From: Candidatus Zixiibacteriota bacterium
GTDB lineage: Bacteria > RBG-13-66-14 > B26-G2 > WVWN01
Direction of reading: 5' to 3'
DNA length: 64,000 nt
Assembly: GCA_011773985.1 (NCBI GenBank)
Contig: WVWN01000053.1
Location: 98,478 to 162,477 of the forward strand
Of this stretch, positions 17,595-28,839 are shown in pieces. The stretch's first letter is position 1, and each line of letters starts with the position of its first letter. The notes beneath the pieces are model-generated. The model did no database searches. It was not told where the DNA came from and saw only the letters and a program-made list of their open reading frames with translations. The position numbers and the translations under genes were made by a program.

Positions 17595-18998
17595 TTAATT
17601 AATCCCGTAAGACTTAAGTTTGCGCTGCAACGTCCGTAGCCCTATGCCCAAGACCTTCGCGGCCTTGGTGCGGTTGCCGCCCAATTCTTTTAACGTGGCC
17701 TCGATCATATAACGTTCGGCGTCGGCCAACTTCATACCTACACGGACGCCGTCGGCCTTGACCTCCTCCACCGACTTGCGCACGTTGGGCGGTATGTCGT
17801 CGCGCGTAAGGCGGTTCGACTGCGCCATCACGGTCATGCTCTCGAGCACGTTCCTCAGTTCTCGGACGTTGCCGGGCCAGTCGTAAGCGCGGAAGAACCA
17901 GATGACGTCGTCGTCGAAGCCCTCGACTTCGAGGTGGTTCTTCTCGTTAAACTCGCGGATGAACGCGTTAACTAGAAGCGGGATGTCCTCGGCCCTCTCT
18001 CGAAGCGGCGGCACCTCGATGGTTACCACTTTCAATCGGTAATACAAATCTTCGCGGAACTCACCCTGCTGAACCTCGTCCTCGAGTTGGACGTTGGTCG
18101 CGGCGATAAGGCGGACGTCGGCGTGTATGTTTTCCGCACCGCCCACCCGTTGAAAAACGCCGTCCTCGAGGACGCGGAGCAACTTGACCTGGGTAGCCTT
18201 CGGGATTTGGGAAACTTCGTCCAGGAAGAGGGTCCCGCCGTCGGCCTGTTCGAATCGGCCCTTATGCCGCCGCACCGCACCCGTGAACGCCCCCCGTTCG
18301 TGGCCGAACAGCTCGGACTCGAGGACGCCCTCGGCAAGCGCGGCACAATTGAGCCTCACCAACGGCTTCTCGCGGCGGCGGCTGTTATAATGAACGGAGT
18401 CCGCGATAAGCTCTTTGCCCGTTCCGCTCTCGCCGTAAATTAGGACCGTCGCGTTTGTGCGCGCTATGCGCGTAATGAGTTCGTATATCCCCTGCATCGG
18501 CTTCGAGCGACCTATGATGCGCTCGAAGGAGTATTTCTCGTAGAGCCGAGTCCGGAGGTCAATATTCTCGAGCTCAAGCCTCCGCCTTTCGAGGGCTTTC
18601 TCGACGACGCGGCCAAGGCGCTCCGGGTCGACCGGCTTCGTCAGATATTCGTAGGCGCCGCGACGCGTGGCCTCGACCGCGGTCTCGATGGTTCCGAAGC
18701 CGGTGAGGATGATGAACGGCAACGCGGGCCACTTCTCACGCGCCATCATTAGGAAATCCAAGCCGTCCATCCCCGGGATCACCATGTCCGCGACGATGAC
18801 GTCCACGACCTCCCCCTCTAATATTTCAAGGCCGCTGTCAACATCGAAAGCCACGTACGTCTCGTAACCGTCCGCGCGCAGAAGCTCCGCGAGGCTTTCC
18901 GCGGCGCCGCGGTGGTCGTCTACCACCAATATCGCGGCGTTAACGCGCCGGGTTGCCGGCCGCGTTCTCTTAGGAGAAACGATTTCGTTCTTTGCCAT
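17595..18998 (-). CDS. Sigma-54-dependent response regulator, NtrC family
   Basis: Receiver domain; GESGTGKELIADSVHYNSRR; GAFTGA loop; C-terminal Fis-type HTH GGNRTKAAKVLGIGLRTLQRKLKSYGI. Confidence 0.95.
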   Translation of the reverse strand: MAKNEIVSPKRTRPATRRVNAAILVVDDHRGAAESLAELLRADGYETYVAFDVDSGLEILEGEVVDVIVADMVIPGMDGLDFLMMAREKWPALPFIILTGFGTIETAVEATRRGAYEYLTKPVDPERLGRVVEKALERRRLELENIDLRTRLYEKYSFERIIGRSKPMQGIYELITRIARTNATVLIYGESGTGKELIADSVHYNSRRREKPLVRLNCAALAEGVLESELFGHERGAFTGAVRRHKGRFEQADGGTLFLDEVSQIPKATQVKLLRVLEDGVFQRVGGAENIHADVRLIAATNVQLEDEVQQGEFREDLYYRLKVVTIEVPPLRERAEDIPLLVNAFIREFNEKNHLEVEGFDDDVIWFFRAYDWPGNVRELRNVLESMTVMAQSNRLTRDDIPPNVRKSVEEVKADGVRVGMKLADAERYMIEATLKELGGNRTKAAKVLGIGLRTLQRKLKSYGIN

Positions 18999-19045
18999 AC
19001 GAACTCCGGATTATAACTTAATCTTTAAGGCTTTTCAAATTGCGA

Positions 19046-21145
19046 TTAATTTTTCGCCTCGAGTTTGCCCATAGGGGTGCCGCCGAGCGCGAGGTAGTCG
19101 CGATAAGCCGCGTCCGCAGCCGCGCCGTCCCCCAAGTTTAAATAACAACCAACCAAATACGAGAGGACCTGAAGCGACCGCGGCGAAACCCTACGTTCGG
19201 CTTCCAGCTCACGCGCGGCCGCCGCCGCCTCGCCGCGCACGAAGTAATATTTTCCCAGCAAGAGGTGTGCCCCCGCGACCGTCGGCTCGAGCGCGATTGC
19301 GCGGCGCGCGGCCGCCACGCCCTCCTCGAATTCACCCGTCTCCATTAAAACCGAGGCGTAACGCGCGAGGGCGCGCGCGTCGCGGGGCACCAGCGTCAGA
19401 AGGCGACGGTACGCTTCCGCCCCGGCGGCGAAGTCTCGCCCTTTGACGTGACATTCCGCAAGTAGCCGCCAAGCGTCGACGTACGCCGGGAAGGTGTCTA
19501 CCGCGGTCTCGAGCAGCGGGATTGCGAGGCGGCATTTGTCGCGGCTTGCCAGGTTCGCGGCGAGGAAGTAGTTGGTCTCCGCGTCGAGGGGGTCGATATC
19601 AAGCGATTTTAAATAATAATAGCTCGCAAGGTCGTCGCGCCCTTGCCGGTCGTAAACCAGGCCCAGGTAGCCGAGGGCGTAGGCGTTGTTGTCCTTATAG
19701 CTGAGCGCGGTGCGGAAATGTGTCGCCGCCTTTTCCAGATCGCCTTGGACGAGGTAATAGGTGCCGTAATTGAAATACGATTGCGTCGCAATACCGTCAC
19801 GGTCGCAGCCTACCCCCGGCAGCCACGCGAAAACGAGCAACGAAGCGGCGGCAGCTAGCGCGAGGCCGGCCGACCCCCAACGTCGACGCCGCCAATCATC
19901 CCATATGCGCGAGACGCCGTACCCGGCGGCGACGGCGAGAGCCGGCGCGAGCGGCAACCGATACCAATCAACCACGAAGAAGAGTATTACCGATAACGCC
20001 ACCGCGAGAAAAAATATCGCGAGCGCTCGCCGGCCCGGCGGCCCGCCCCGCCACCCGAGCGCCAAACCCACGGTCCCGAGGGCGAACAAAAGGCCGTAAT
20101 ACGGGATAGGGACGCGGTGGAGGACCGAGAAGTTACGGCGGAAGCCGAAATCCGCGTTGAGCGTAACCTCGTAGTTATTGGTCAGGAGCGAGAGTTTCCG
20201 GCCGTAAAGGAGCGCCGCGTCGCCCGGATTACGTACGAGGTACCCCAAGCCGCGCCTAAGCCACCATCGCGACGCCTCCGCCGCCGTGAGCCGCCGCCCG
20301 ACCGCGCCCTCGGCCAGCGCTCGCGTCTGGATTTCGTTTAACGCCTCCGGCCGACCGACGGTTCCGCGTGGGGCCATAAACGAACCGGGCGCATCGCGAT
20401 TGTTGCCGATGAAAAAGTTGACGCCCCCCTGCGACGAAATGACGACCCACTCGTCGGCCGCGATTTTATTCCGCGCCGTCGCCGCGCCCACGACCAAGAT
20501 TACGGGGACGGCAAAAACGGCTACCGCGCGCCACGCCGTACCCCGGCGCAACAGCGGCCATAGCGCCAGCGCCGGTACGAACAGCAATAAATTGGGACGC
20601 GCGAGCGCCGCGCCGCCGAAGAGCGCGCCCGCTACCGCCGCGGCCAAGGCCCAACGGCGCCCGAACTCGAGCGCCACGGCCAATAACAACAACGCCCCCG
20701 TGACTAAAAAGAGCGTCATCGACCCTGGCAAGATTTGCGTATCGAAGAAGATCGCCGGCAGGTAGACCGCCCAGACGCCGCCCGCGACCGCAGCGGCGAC
20801 GTCGCCGAAAAGGCGCCGCGCCAGTACGTAAACCAGCGCCGCCGTCGCCGCGCCTAAAAAGAGTTGAACCAAAATTACGCCGTAAAGGTGAACGCCGAAC
20901 AATTTGTATGCGGCCGCGAGGAAGAACGCGTACGCCGGCCCTATGTAGTACGACCCCGGCGTGCCAACGCCCCCAGTAATATCTACCGCCCAGTTGTGGT
21001 ATAAGGACGCGTCGGGGACGGCGTCGACGTACGTCATTAGCGGGTCGTCGCGCGCCGTCAGGAAATAGACGAGGCGAAACGCCAACGCCGCCAGGAAAAT
21101 TATCGCCGGCCCGGGGCCGCCAATTTTACGCAAAACCGCCTTCAT
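19046..21145 (-). CDS. PMT_2/GT39-like membrane glycosyltransferase fused to C-terminal TPRs
   Basis: Multi-TM N-terminal half with AFRLVYFLTARDDPLMTYVDAVPDASLYHNWAVD; TPR-rich C-terminal third. Confidence 0.8.
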   Translation of the reverse strand: MKAVLRKIGGPGPAIIFLAALAFRLVYFLTARDDPLMTYVDAVPDASLYHNWAVDITGGVGTPGSYYIGPAYAFFLAAAYKLFGVHLYGVILVQLFLGAATAALVYVLARRLFGDVAAAVAGGVWAVYLPAIFFDTQILPGSMTLFLVTGALLLLAVALEFGRRWALAAAVAGALFGGAALARPNLLLFVPALALWPLLRRGTAWRAVAVFAVPVILVVGAATARNKIAADEWVVISSQGGVNFFIGNNRDAPGSFMAPRGTVGRPEALNEIQTRALAEGAVGRRLTAAEASRWWLRRGLGYLVRNPGDAALLYGRKLSLLTNNYEVTLNADFGFRRNFSVLHRVPIPYYGLLFALGTVGLALGWRGGPPGRRALAIFFLAVALSVILFFVVDWYRLPLAPALAVAAGYGVSRIWDDWRRRRWGSAGLALAAAASLLVFAWLPGVGCDRDGIATQSYFNYGTYYLVQGDLEKAATHFRTALSYKDNNAYALGYLGLVYDRQGRDDLASYYYLKSLDIDPLDAETNYFLAANLASRDKCRLAIPLLETAVDTFPAYVDAWRLLAECHVKGRDFAAGAEAYRRLLTLVPRDARALARYASVLMETGEFEEGVAAARRAIALEPTVAGAHLLLGKYYFVRGEAAAAARELEAERRVSPRSLQVLSYLVGCYLNLGDGAAADAAYRDYLALGGTPMGKLEAKN

Positions 21146-21187
21146 CTACCGCCGATAAAAAAACGCGCCACGTCAAAATGGCCCCTA

Positions 21188-21216
21188 ATCATAATACTCC
21201 ACGGCTTTTTTGTCAA
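21188..21216 (-). promoter_or_regulatory. Sigma70-type promoter upstream of the 21145 gene
   Basis: On minus strand TTGACA - 17 nt - TATGAT. Confidence 0.65.
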
Positions 21217-21360
21217 TAACTTGTTGAGAACCGCCGCCCGGGCGAGCCGTTTGGGCCGGGCCGCGAGCCGCGAATCCCGGGATTTTGCTTGCCCGGCTTT
21301 ATTTTTTAATTTAAAATCCTTCCGCGTAGGCCGCGGGTAAAACGCGGAACCGGATTCGAG

Positions 21361-22266
21361 ATGAAAAAATGGATAGTGGCGATAAGGGCACCGTTCTTCA
21401 CGGCCTCCGTCGCGCCCGCGCTCGTCGGCGTCGCCGTCGCCTTCTACGAGGGTTACGCCGTCCACTGGTGGCATGCCGCGCTCACGCTCGTAGGGTTGTT
21501 GGCGATTCACGGCGGGACCAACCTAGCCAACGACTACTTCGACCACGTGACGCGCGACGACTGGGTCAACGTAACGCCGACGCCTTTCTCGGGCGGCTCG
21601 CGCGTCATCCAGGAGGGCGTAATTTCGCCGCGGGCGATATTCATATATTCTCTGGCCTGCTTCGCGGTAGGAATAGCCTGCGGCTTATACCTCTGGCGCG
21701 TGACCCCCGGCAACGTCGTCCTGTGGTTGGGCCTGGTCGGTGTCGCCTCGGGGTCGCTGTACACGGCGGTTCCCGTGGCCATCGGCTACCGCGGCGTGGG
21801 CGAGCTTTTCGTGGGTCTAAACTTCGGGCCGCTCGCGGTCCTCGGCACCCATTACGTCCAGGCGGGGCACCTGTCGCCGACGGCGCTTATGGCGTCGGTG
21901 CCGGTCGGCCTTCTGATAGCCGCGGTCCTCTACGTAAACGAGTTCCCGGACTACGAGGCCGATAAACAGGTAAATAAGAAAACGCTGATCGTGATATTCG
22001 GGCCGGAGCGCGCGCGTTACGGTTATGTAATATTAATCGCGCTGACGTACGCGGCCGTCGCGGCCTTCGTCGCCTTTGGCGGCCTCCCGGCCTGGGCGCT
22101 GCTCGGCCTCTTGACGCTGCCGCTCGCGGCCAAGGCGGCAACGGTGCTGATGCGGCATTACCGCGAACCGTATCAGCTAATACCGGCGAATGTGCTGACG
22201 ATCGTCGTTCACTTCGGGACGGGGATTTTATTGTCCGTGGGCTTGGCGCTCGGGCGCGCGGCTTAG
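21361..22266 (+). CDS. menA: UbiA-family prenyltransferase, MenA-like
   Basis: GGTNLANDYFDHVTRDDWVN...SGGSRVIQEG; NEFPDYEADKQVNKKTL. Confidence 0.85.
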   Translation: MKKWIVAIRAPFFTASVAPALVGVAVAFYEGYAVHWWHAALTLVGLLAIHGGTNLANDYFDHVTRDDWVNVTPTPFSGGSRVIQEGVISPRAIFIYSLACFAVGIACGLYLWRVTPGNVVLWLGLVGVASGSLYTAVPVAIGYRGVGELFVGLNFGPLAVLGTHYVQAGHLSPTALMASVPVGLLIAAVLYVNEFPDYEADKQVNKKTLIVIFGPERARYGYVILIALTYAAVAAFVAFGGLPAWALLGLLTLPLAAKAATVLMRHYREPYQLIPANVLTIVVHFGTGILLSVGLALGRAA

Positions 22267-23556
22267 TCAGCTCGTGCGGGCCCCGCCCACGACGAGGGAC
22301 GGCGTCACGCCGGCGTCGCGGGGCTCGAGCAAGCGGCGCGTGAACCAAAGGGAGAGGACGGCTAAGGCCACGGCGAGACCGTAGAGGACGTCGTAGCTCG
22401 AGTATTTCAATATAAAGCCGCCGCCTATCGCCGCGAGGGTCGCGAGGCCGCTGACGGTATTGTTGAAGCCGACGTAAACGGGGCGGAGGTCGCCCGGGGC
22501 GATGTCGATTACGTAGTTGATGTTGCCGAACTCGGCGCCGGACCAGCCGAAGCCGACGAGGAAGAACAGGCCGTAGAATAAAAATACGCCGCCCCATTCC
22601 GCGCGGGCCGATAAAAAATATAGGAGCGGGGGTAAAATAGTCAGGAGCGCGCCGCCGCGTACGAGCAAGCGGTTGCCGCGCCGGCTCGAGAGGTATCCCC
22701 AGAGCAAGTTGGAGGCGACGGTCCCGGCCATCAGCGCCGCGAGAAAGGGGCCGGCCGCGGGCGCGCCCAGGCCCAGCTTCCACATCGCGAGGCCGATATA
22801 GAACGGGACGCCCAAGCGGCTCAAGCAAATAAATACGCGGGAGGTTACGAAGCGGCGGTAGTTGGCGTCCGAGCGCAGCAGGGCGAAGCCGGCTTCGACG
22901 GTCTGGAGGAAGGAATGCCTTTCGGCCACGGCCTCGCCCTCCGGCTCGCGGCTGAGAGACATCGCGAGGAGCGCGAGCGCGCTGAAGGCCGCGGCGACGG
23001 CAAAGAGGATGCCGTACGACGTGGGAAAAGGCAGCGCCCGTAAGACCGGGCCGACGAACAGAATGCCCGTAAGCACGGCCAGGACGCCGCCGCCGAAACG
23101 ACGCACCGTAAATAAAACGCCGCGCCCCCGCGAGGATATCGTCTTGCCGACGACGTCCATGAAGGGGGGGCCCGCGAGGCCGCCCGCGAAGTGGAGCGCG
23201 CCGTACGCGACGAGGAAGCCGACGAGGAGACCCGGCCCCGGCGCGAGGACGAACGGCAGCGCGGCAAGGGCGGCGACGACGCCGCCGCGGGCGACGGCGG
23301 TAGCGCGGTAGAAGGGCAACTTACGGCGCAGGTGCAGGACGCGGGAGGCGGCGAAGAGTTGCGGCAGCGGCCAGCATATCGCGTCCAATTGCCCCGCGAC
23401 CGCGACCCACACCGGGTTGGCCGTTAGCGCGCCCACGAACGCCGGGACCACCGTCGCCGGGTTGAAGACGGCGAAAAATATATGGAAAATTACGCCGTTG
23501 ACGGCGGCGCAAGCGAAGTTCCAGCGGTGGTGGGGAGCGTTTTCCGCGGCGGCCAT
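22267..23556 (-). CDS. MFS transporter
   Basis: 12-TM-like hydrophobic profile; [39 protein letters not shown]. Confidence 0.85.
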   Translation of the reverse strand: MAAAENAPHHRWNFACAAVNGVIFHIFFAVFNPATVVPAFVGALTANPVWVAVAGQLDAICWPLPQLFAASRVLHLRRKLPFYRATAVARGGVVAALAALPFVLAPGPGLLVGFLVAYGALHFAGGLAGPPFMDVVGKTISSRGRGVLFTVRRFGGGVLAVLTGILFVGPVLRALPFPTSYGILFAVAAAFSALALLAMSLSREPEGEAVAERHSFLQTVEAGFALLRSDANYRRFVTSRVFICLSRLGVPFYIGLAMWKLGLGAPAAGPFLAALMAGTVASNLLWGYLSSRRGNRLLVRGGALLTILPPLLYFLSARAEWGGVFLFYGLFFLVGFGWSGAEFGNINYVIDIAPGDLRPVYVGFNNTVSGLATLAAIGGGFILKYSSYDVLYGLAVALAVLSLWFTRRLLEPRDAGVTPSLVVGGARTS

Positions 23557-23621
23557 TAGCGTGTAATCTAACCGAACGCGCGGCCTTTGTCAAGCGCCGC
23601 GTGACGCGGCGACCGAAGGTT

Positions 23622-24941
23622 ATGCTGGATTTAAAATTTATCGAGGAAAACGAAAAGCGTGTGCGGGAAATGCTCGAGGCGCGCGGCGTCGAGTTCGACC
23701 TGGACAAGGTCTTGGACCTCGCGGCGCGGCGCCGGGAAACTATAGCCAGCGTAGAGGCCAAAAGGGCCGAGCAAAATAAGACGAGTAAAAAAATAGGCGA
23801 ATTAGCCGAAAAAATAGCTCACCCGGCGCGTTTTGAAATTAGCGAAAAAGAATTAAAAACCCTTAAAAAAGAAAAAGAAGAAGCGCTGGAACGAGCCGAA
23901 GAAGTTAAAAAATCGCTCGGCGAACTCGAACCCGAACTGTCTGCAATCGAGGCCGAGCTTCACAACCTACTCCTTTATTTACCCAACGTCCACGACCCCT
24001 CGGTCCCCGTCGGGCCGGACGAGACGTACAACGAGATACGGCGCGTAGGCCGGGAGCCGCGCGAGTTCGACTTCCCGCCGCGACCCCACTGGGAGCTGGG
24101 CGAGATGCTCGGCGTCGTCGACCAGGAACGCGCGGTAAAAATCGCGGGCGCGCGCTTCGCGATGACGGTCGGCGCCGGCGCCCGAATGGAACGGGCCTTG
24201 CAAAATTTGATGTTGGACGAGGCGGCTAAGCGGGGTTACGAGGAAGTAATAGTCCCCTTTATGGTCCTCGGCTCGACGATGGAAGGAACGGGCCAGCTTC
24301 CCAAGTTCGCGGCCGAAATGTACAAGCTCGACGGCGAGGACATGTGGCTCATCCCGACCGCCGAGGTCCCCGTCACCAACCTCCACCGCGACGAGATACT
24401 GACGGCGGACGAGTTGCCGATAAAGTACGCGGCGTTCACGCCCTGCTTCCGGCGCGAGGCCGGCGCGCCCGGCCGCGACACGCGCGGCATGATACGCGTC
24501 CACCAGTTCCTCAAAGTCGAACTGGTCAAGATCGTCCACCCCGATAATTCCTACGACGAGCTGGAGAGCCTCGTCGCCGACGCGGCGCACGTCCTCGACA
24601 TGCTCGAGCTTCCCTATCGCGAGGCGGTCCTCAGCACCGGCGACCTGGGCTTCGGCGCCACCAAGTGCGTCGACCTCGAGGTCTGGATACCGACCGAGGA
24701 GAAGTACCGCGAGATCTCGAGCTGCTCCAACTACGAGGCGTTCCAGGCGCGCCGCATGAACACGCGCTTCCGCCCCAAGAAGGGGGCGAAGCCCGAATTT
24801 GTCCACACGCTCAACGGCTCCGGCCTCGCTATAGGGCGGACGGTTGTGGCGATTTTAGAAAATTTCCAAAACGCCGACGGCTCCGTAACGATACCCGACG
24901 CGCTCCGGCCCTATATGGACGGCCTGGAGAAGATAACGTAA
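23622..24941 (+). CDS. serS: Seryl-tRNA synthetase
   Basis: [84 protein letters not shown]. Confidence 0.98.
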   Translation: MLDLKFIEENEKRVREMLEARGVEFDLDKVLDLAARRRETIASVEAKRAEQNKTSKKIGELAEKIAHPARFEISEKELKTLKKEKEEALERAEEVKKSLGELEPELSAIEAELHNLLLYLPNVHDPSVPVGPDETYNEIRRVGREPREFDFPPRPHWELGEMLGVVDQERAVKIAGARFAMTVGAGARMERALQNLMLDEAAKRGYEEVIVPFMVLGSTMEGTGQLPKFAAEMYKLDGEDMWLIPTAEVPVTNLHRDEILTADELPIKYAAFTPCFRREAGAPGRDTRGMIRVHQFLKVELVKIVHPDNSYDELESLVADAAHVLDMLELPYREAVLSTGDLGFGATKCVDLEVWIPTEEKYREISSCSNYEAFQARRMNTRFRPKKGAKPEFVHTLNGSGLAIGRTVVAILENFQNADGSVTIPDALRPYMDGLEKIT

Positions 24942-24980
24942 CGGCCGCGGCGCCGCGGCCTTTGAGATACGGAGGGGCTT

Positions 24981-25733
24981 ATGTCAGGCCATTCCAAATG
25001 GAGTACGATAAAGCGCAAGAAGGCCAAGGAGGACCAGAAGCGCGGCAAGGCCTTCTCGCGGCTGGCGCGGGAGATAATAGTCGCCGCGCGCCAGGGGGGC
25101 GGCGACCCGAGCGCGAATACGCGGCTCCGCGTTGCCATCCAGGCGGCCAAGGCCGCCAACATGCCCGCGGACAACATCGCCCGCGCCATCAAGCGCGGGA
25201 CGGGCGAGGTCGAGGGGGCGCAGCTCGAGGAGGTCACGTACGAGGCCTACGGCCCGGGCGGCGTCGCGATGTGCGTCGAGGTCATGACCGACAACAAGAA
25301 CCGGACCACACCCGAGGTCCGCCACATCCTCGACCGGCACGGCGGCTCTATGGCCGAGGCGGGCTCCGTCACCTGGATGTTCGACCGGAAGGGAATGATA
25401 ATCGTAGACAAGGACCGGGCGACGGAGGAGCAGATCATGGAGGCGGTCCTGGACGCCGGCGCGGAAGACATCCGCGAGAGCGACGACGTCTTCGAGGTCT
25501 ACTGCCCGCCGGGCCGCCTGGCGGACGTCACCGACGCGCTGGGCGCCGCGGGCGTCGAGTTCGCGAGCGCGGAGGTCTCGCTCGTCCCCAAGACCGTCAT
25601 CCCGCTTCAGGGCAAGAACGCGGCCAAGTTCGTGAAGCTTCTCGAGGCGCTCGAGGACCACGACGACGTCCAGACGGTCTACGCCAACTTCGACATCCCG
25701 ACGTCGGTGATGGAGGAGCTGGCCGCGGCCTGA
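24981..25733 (+). CDS. YebC/PmpR family protein
   Basis: MSGHSKWSTIKRKKAKEDQKRGKAFSRLAREI. Confidence 0.97.
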   Translation: MSGHSKWSTIKRKKAKEDQKRGKAFSRLAREIIVAARQGGGDPSANTRLRVAIQAAKAANMPADNIARAIKRGTGEVEGAQLEEVTYEAYGPGGVAMCVEVMTDNKNRTTPEVRHILDRHGGSMAEAGSVTWMFDRKGMIIVDKDRATEEQIMEAVLDAGAEDIRESDDVFEVYCPPGRLADVTDALGAAGVEFASAEVSLVPKTVIPLQGKNAAKFVKLLEALEDHDDVQTVYANFDIPTSVMEELAAA

Positions 25734-25737
25734 GCCA

Positions 25738-28167
25738 ATGCCCCGGTCTACGCGCGAATGGGCGGGACGGAACGGCTCGAGCCGTCGTCGTCCCGCTTGC
25801 CTGGCCGCCGCGTTCTTCGCCGGTGGGCTCGTCGTAGCGGCGCTGTACTCGCCGCCGTTCTGGGCGTTGGCCGTCGGCGCCGCGGCCTTCGCCTTAGCCG
25901 CCGTCGTATTTAACAAGCGCCGCGTCGCGACGTGGCTCGTATTGGCCGCGCTCGCGCCTGGCGGCGCCGCCTGGTACGTCGCGCGCGCCGATTACCTCTC
26001 CCCCGACGACGTCTCTTACCACCTGGACCGCCGCTTCCGCCCGACGGCGGCGGTCGTCGCCGGCGTCGTCGCCGACGACCCCGAACAGCGCCCCTACGGC
26101 ACGATATTCGCTTTAAAGGTAAAAAATATCGCGACCGCGGCCGGCACGACCCGCGTCTCCGGCCGGGCGCGGGTCTCCGTTTACGAAAACGTCGCCCTCC
26201 GCTACGGCGACGAGGTCGCTATACGGGGGAAGCTCGCCGCGCCCAAGCCGGCCCGGAACCCCGCGGGTTTCGACTATCGCGCGTACCTCCGGCGCCGCGG
26301 CATAACGGCGCTGGTCACGGCCGGCGGCGCGGAAGACGTGACGCTGCTCGGCCGCGGCCGCGGCAACCCGATACTAGCCGCCTCTTTCGCGGCAAGGCAT
26401 AAGGCCGCGTCGATATTGGATAGAGCCGTCGGCGGCGACGAGGCCGCGGTTCTGAAAGGCTTGACGCTGGGCAAGCGCGCGGAGATAGACCCGGCGATCG
26501 TGGAGGATTTTCGCGGCGCGGGCGCGGTCCACCTCCTCGCGATATCCGGCCTGCACGTCGGCCTGGTCGCCTTTCTATTATTCCTGGTCCTCGCCGGGAC
26601 GCGGATGCCGAGGGCGGCGGCCAACCTAACGGTGATGGCTTTCCTGCCGGCGTACGCGCTGATGACGGGATTCAACCCGCCCGTGGTCCGCGCGAGCGTG
26701 ATGGGGATACTGGCGCTTACGGCCGCGCTGCTGGACCGCGACGTCGACTTATTCAACATCCTCGCCGCTGCGGCCTTAATCCTACTGGTATATAACCCGC
26801 TCTACGTGGCCGACGTATCGTTCCTGTTGTCGTTCGCCGCGGTCTTCGCCATCGCGGCCCTCTACCGCCCGATAAATAAATTCCTCAGGCCCGTGCCCGG
26901 CCTCGTGAGGGAATCGCTCGCGGTAACCTGCGCCGCGCAGCTCGGCGTACTGCCGCTACAGCTCTACTTCTTCAATAGGTTTACGCCCACGGCGCTGGTC
27001 TCCAACCTCGTGATGGTTCCGCTTGCCGGGTGCGCCGTCGCGCTCGCGCTAATCACCATCATAACCGGCGCCGTCTGGCCCGCGCTCGGCGGCCTCTTCG
27101 GCGGCGCCGCCTGGCTCGGCGCGAAGGTGTTGATAACGGCGGGCCACTACTTCGCCTCGGGCCTCGAGCCCCTTACGCGGCTCTGGCCCGCGCTTGCGGA
27201 CGCGCCGGCCTTGGGGCCCCGGTGGGACTTGCAATTCTGGGTGGCGAGGCCGTCGCCTTTTCTCGTATTACTCATAATTCTTATAATCGGAACGGCCGCG
27301 GCGCGAAGGTGGCGGCCGCGGTTTGCGTTCGGCGCGGCGGCTGCGGGGTGCCTCGGCCTCTGGCTCGCGCCGAAGCTCGCGGCGCCGGACCTGCCGCTGC
27401 AGATAACTCTCCTGGACGTGGGGCAAGCGGACAGCGCGCTGGTGGAGTTTCCTAATGGGAAGACGATGGTCGTCGACGCGGGTTACGCCGGCGGCACCTA
27501 CGACGCCGGCGAGAGGGTCGTGGCGCCCGTGCTCCACGGTAAGGGTATTGATAAAATCGACTACCTCTGCGTGACGCACGGCGACGCGGACCACGCGGGC
27601 GGCGCCGCCTATTTAATCAGAAACTTCAACGTGGGCGAGTTGTGGTTCCCGGCCGACCCGAAGCGGAGCCGCGCCCTCGACGAGCTGGCCGAGGCGGCCG
27701 AAGCCGAGGGCGTTCGCAGGGTCGACGTCGCACCGCGATACGTAAAGGTCGCCGGCGTAGGCGTCGAGCGGGTTTGGCCGCCGTCCGGCGGCCGGACTGC
27801 CGAGCTAACGTCCAACGACTCTTCCACGGTGTTACGGCTGACCTGCGGCGACTTCACCGCCCTTTTGACGGGTGATGTCGAACGCCCGGCGCAGGAGTTT
27901 ATTCTTGAGACGGGGAAGGAGTTGGCCGCGGATGTCGTTAAGGTCCCGCACCACGGCTCGAGAGGTGCCGCGTCGGCGCCCTTCGTCGCCGCGGTCAACC
28001 CCCGCGTGGCCTTCTTCCCCACCAAGGCCGGCTCGGCGAAGTTCCCGGCGCGGGAGACGCTCGCTTTATACCGAAAAGCCGGCGCGCGTCCCTTCGCGGC
28101 CGGCGAAAACGGCGCCGCCGTCGTCCAAACCGACGGCCGGCGCCTTCGCGTTCGAACTATGTTTTAG
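25738..28167 (+). CDS. comEC: ComEC/Rec2 DNA internalisation-related protein
   Basis: GAVHLLAISGLHVGLVAFLLFL; C-terminal metallo-beta-lactamase VTHGDADHAGGAAYLI. Confidence 0.94.
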   Translation: MPRSTREWAGRNGSSRRRPACLAAAFFAGGLVVAALYSPPFWALAVGAAAFALAAVVFNKRRVATWLVLAALAPGGAAWYVARADYLSPDDVSYHLDRRFRPTAAVVAGVVADDPEQRPYGTIFALKVKNIATAAGTTRVSGRARVSVYENVALRYGDEVAIRGKLAAPKPARNPAGFDYRAYLRRRGITALVTAGGAEDVTLLGRGRGNPILAASFAARHKAASILDRAVGGDEAAVLKGLTLGKRAEIDPAIVEDFRGAGAVHLLAISGLHVGLVAFLLFLVLAGTRMPRAAANLTVMAFLPAYALMTGFNPPVVRASVMGILALTAALLDRDVDLFNILAAAALILLVYNPLYVADVSFLLSFAAVFAIAALYRPINKFLRPVPGLVRESLAVTCAAQLGVLPLQLYFFNRFTPTALVSNLVMVPLAGCAVALALITIITGAVWPALGGLFGGAAWLGAKVLITAGHYFASGLEPLTRLWPALADAPALGPRWDLQFWVARPSPFLVLLIILIIGTAAARRWRPRFAFGAAAAGCLGLWLAPKLAAPDLPLQITLLDVGQADSALVEFPNGKTMVVDAGYAGGTYDAGERVVAPVLHGKGIDKIDYLCVTHGDADHAGGAAYLIRNFNVGELWFPADPKRSRALDELAEAAEAEGVRRVDVAPRYVKVAGVGVERVWPPSGGRTAELTSNDSSTVLRLTCGDFTALLTGDVERPAQEFILETGKELAADVVKVPHHGSRGAASAPFVAAVNPRVAFFPTKAGSAKFPARETLALYRKAGARPFAAGENGAAVVQTDGRRLRVRTMF

Positions 28168-28198
28168 GGGCACTGCCGGCCCGCGGGCACGCCCGCTA

Positions 28199-28729
28199 TC
28201 ACGCCGGCGGCGAAAGAAGCCGTTTTATAATTTCTTCCAATTTCTCCTCCCCGATATAGCCGTCCCGCTTCGTGTCCAAGTTGCCGTCGCGGTCGTAAAT
28301 AATTATGGTAGGGAGGCCCATGATAGCGTAGTCGCCCTTCATCTCGTCGGTCCCGCGGACGTTCACGTAGTTCATGCCGACCTTGGCCGCGTACGGCGGC
28401 ACGTCTTTGTCGGGGTTGTCGTCGAATGTAATGCCCACGATCGTAAGGCCCTGGTCGCGGTACTTCTCCTGCAGCTTTATGAGGTGCGGGATTTCCCTCT
28501 TACACGGGCCGCACCACGTCGCCCAAAAGTCGAGGATGAGGACCTGGCCCTTATAATTGGCCACCTTGAAATCGGAGGCACATATCAGCGAGAAGCCCTC
28601 CGGGGGTTCGGCGGGTGCCGCGGCCTCGCCGCCGGGCGGCACGGCTTCTTCGCGTTTAACCTTACAGGCCGAGCATAGAGATACGCAAGTAACGAATACG
28701 GTTAACCAAATCAGGTATCCACGCGGCAT
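28199..28729 (-). CDS. TlpA-like thioredoxin-fold lipoprotein
   Basis: Lipobox LCSAC; LDFWATWCGPCKREIPHLIKLQEKY. Confidence 0.92.
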   Translation of the reverse strand: MPRGYLIWLTVFVTCVSLCSACKVKREEAVPPGGEAAAPAEPPEGFSLICASDFKVANYKGQVLILDFWATWCGPCKREIPHLIKLQEKYRDQGLTIVGITFDDNPDKDVPPYAAKVGMNYVNVRGTDEMKGDYAIMGLPTIIIYDRDGNLDTKRDGYIGEEKLEEIIKRLLSPPA

Positions 28730-28789
28730 AGAAAATACCTCCTATTTATATGGTATATTAACATAGAGGGCCGTTAACGGGGAAGGGTT

Positions 28790-28815
28790 AAAAAAAAGAA
28801 CGGCCGCAACCGTTC
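28790..28815 (-). terminator. Rho-independent terminator, minus strand
   Basis: Minus strand GAACGG-ttgcgg-CCGTTC followed by T8. Confidence 0.7.
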
Positions 28816-28839
28816 CGAACGTAAAAAATCGAACCCTCG

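Noticed and set aside
24665-25837. 390-aa ORF spanning serS and yebC in another frame
   Set aside because: Out-of-frame with two clearly conserved genes; compositional artefact.
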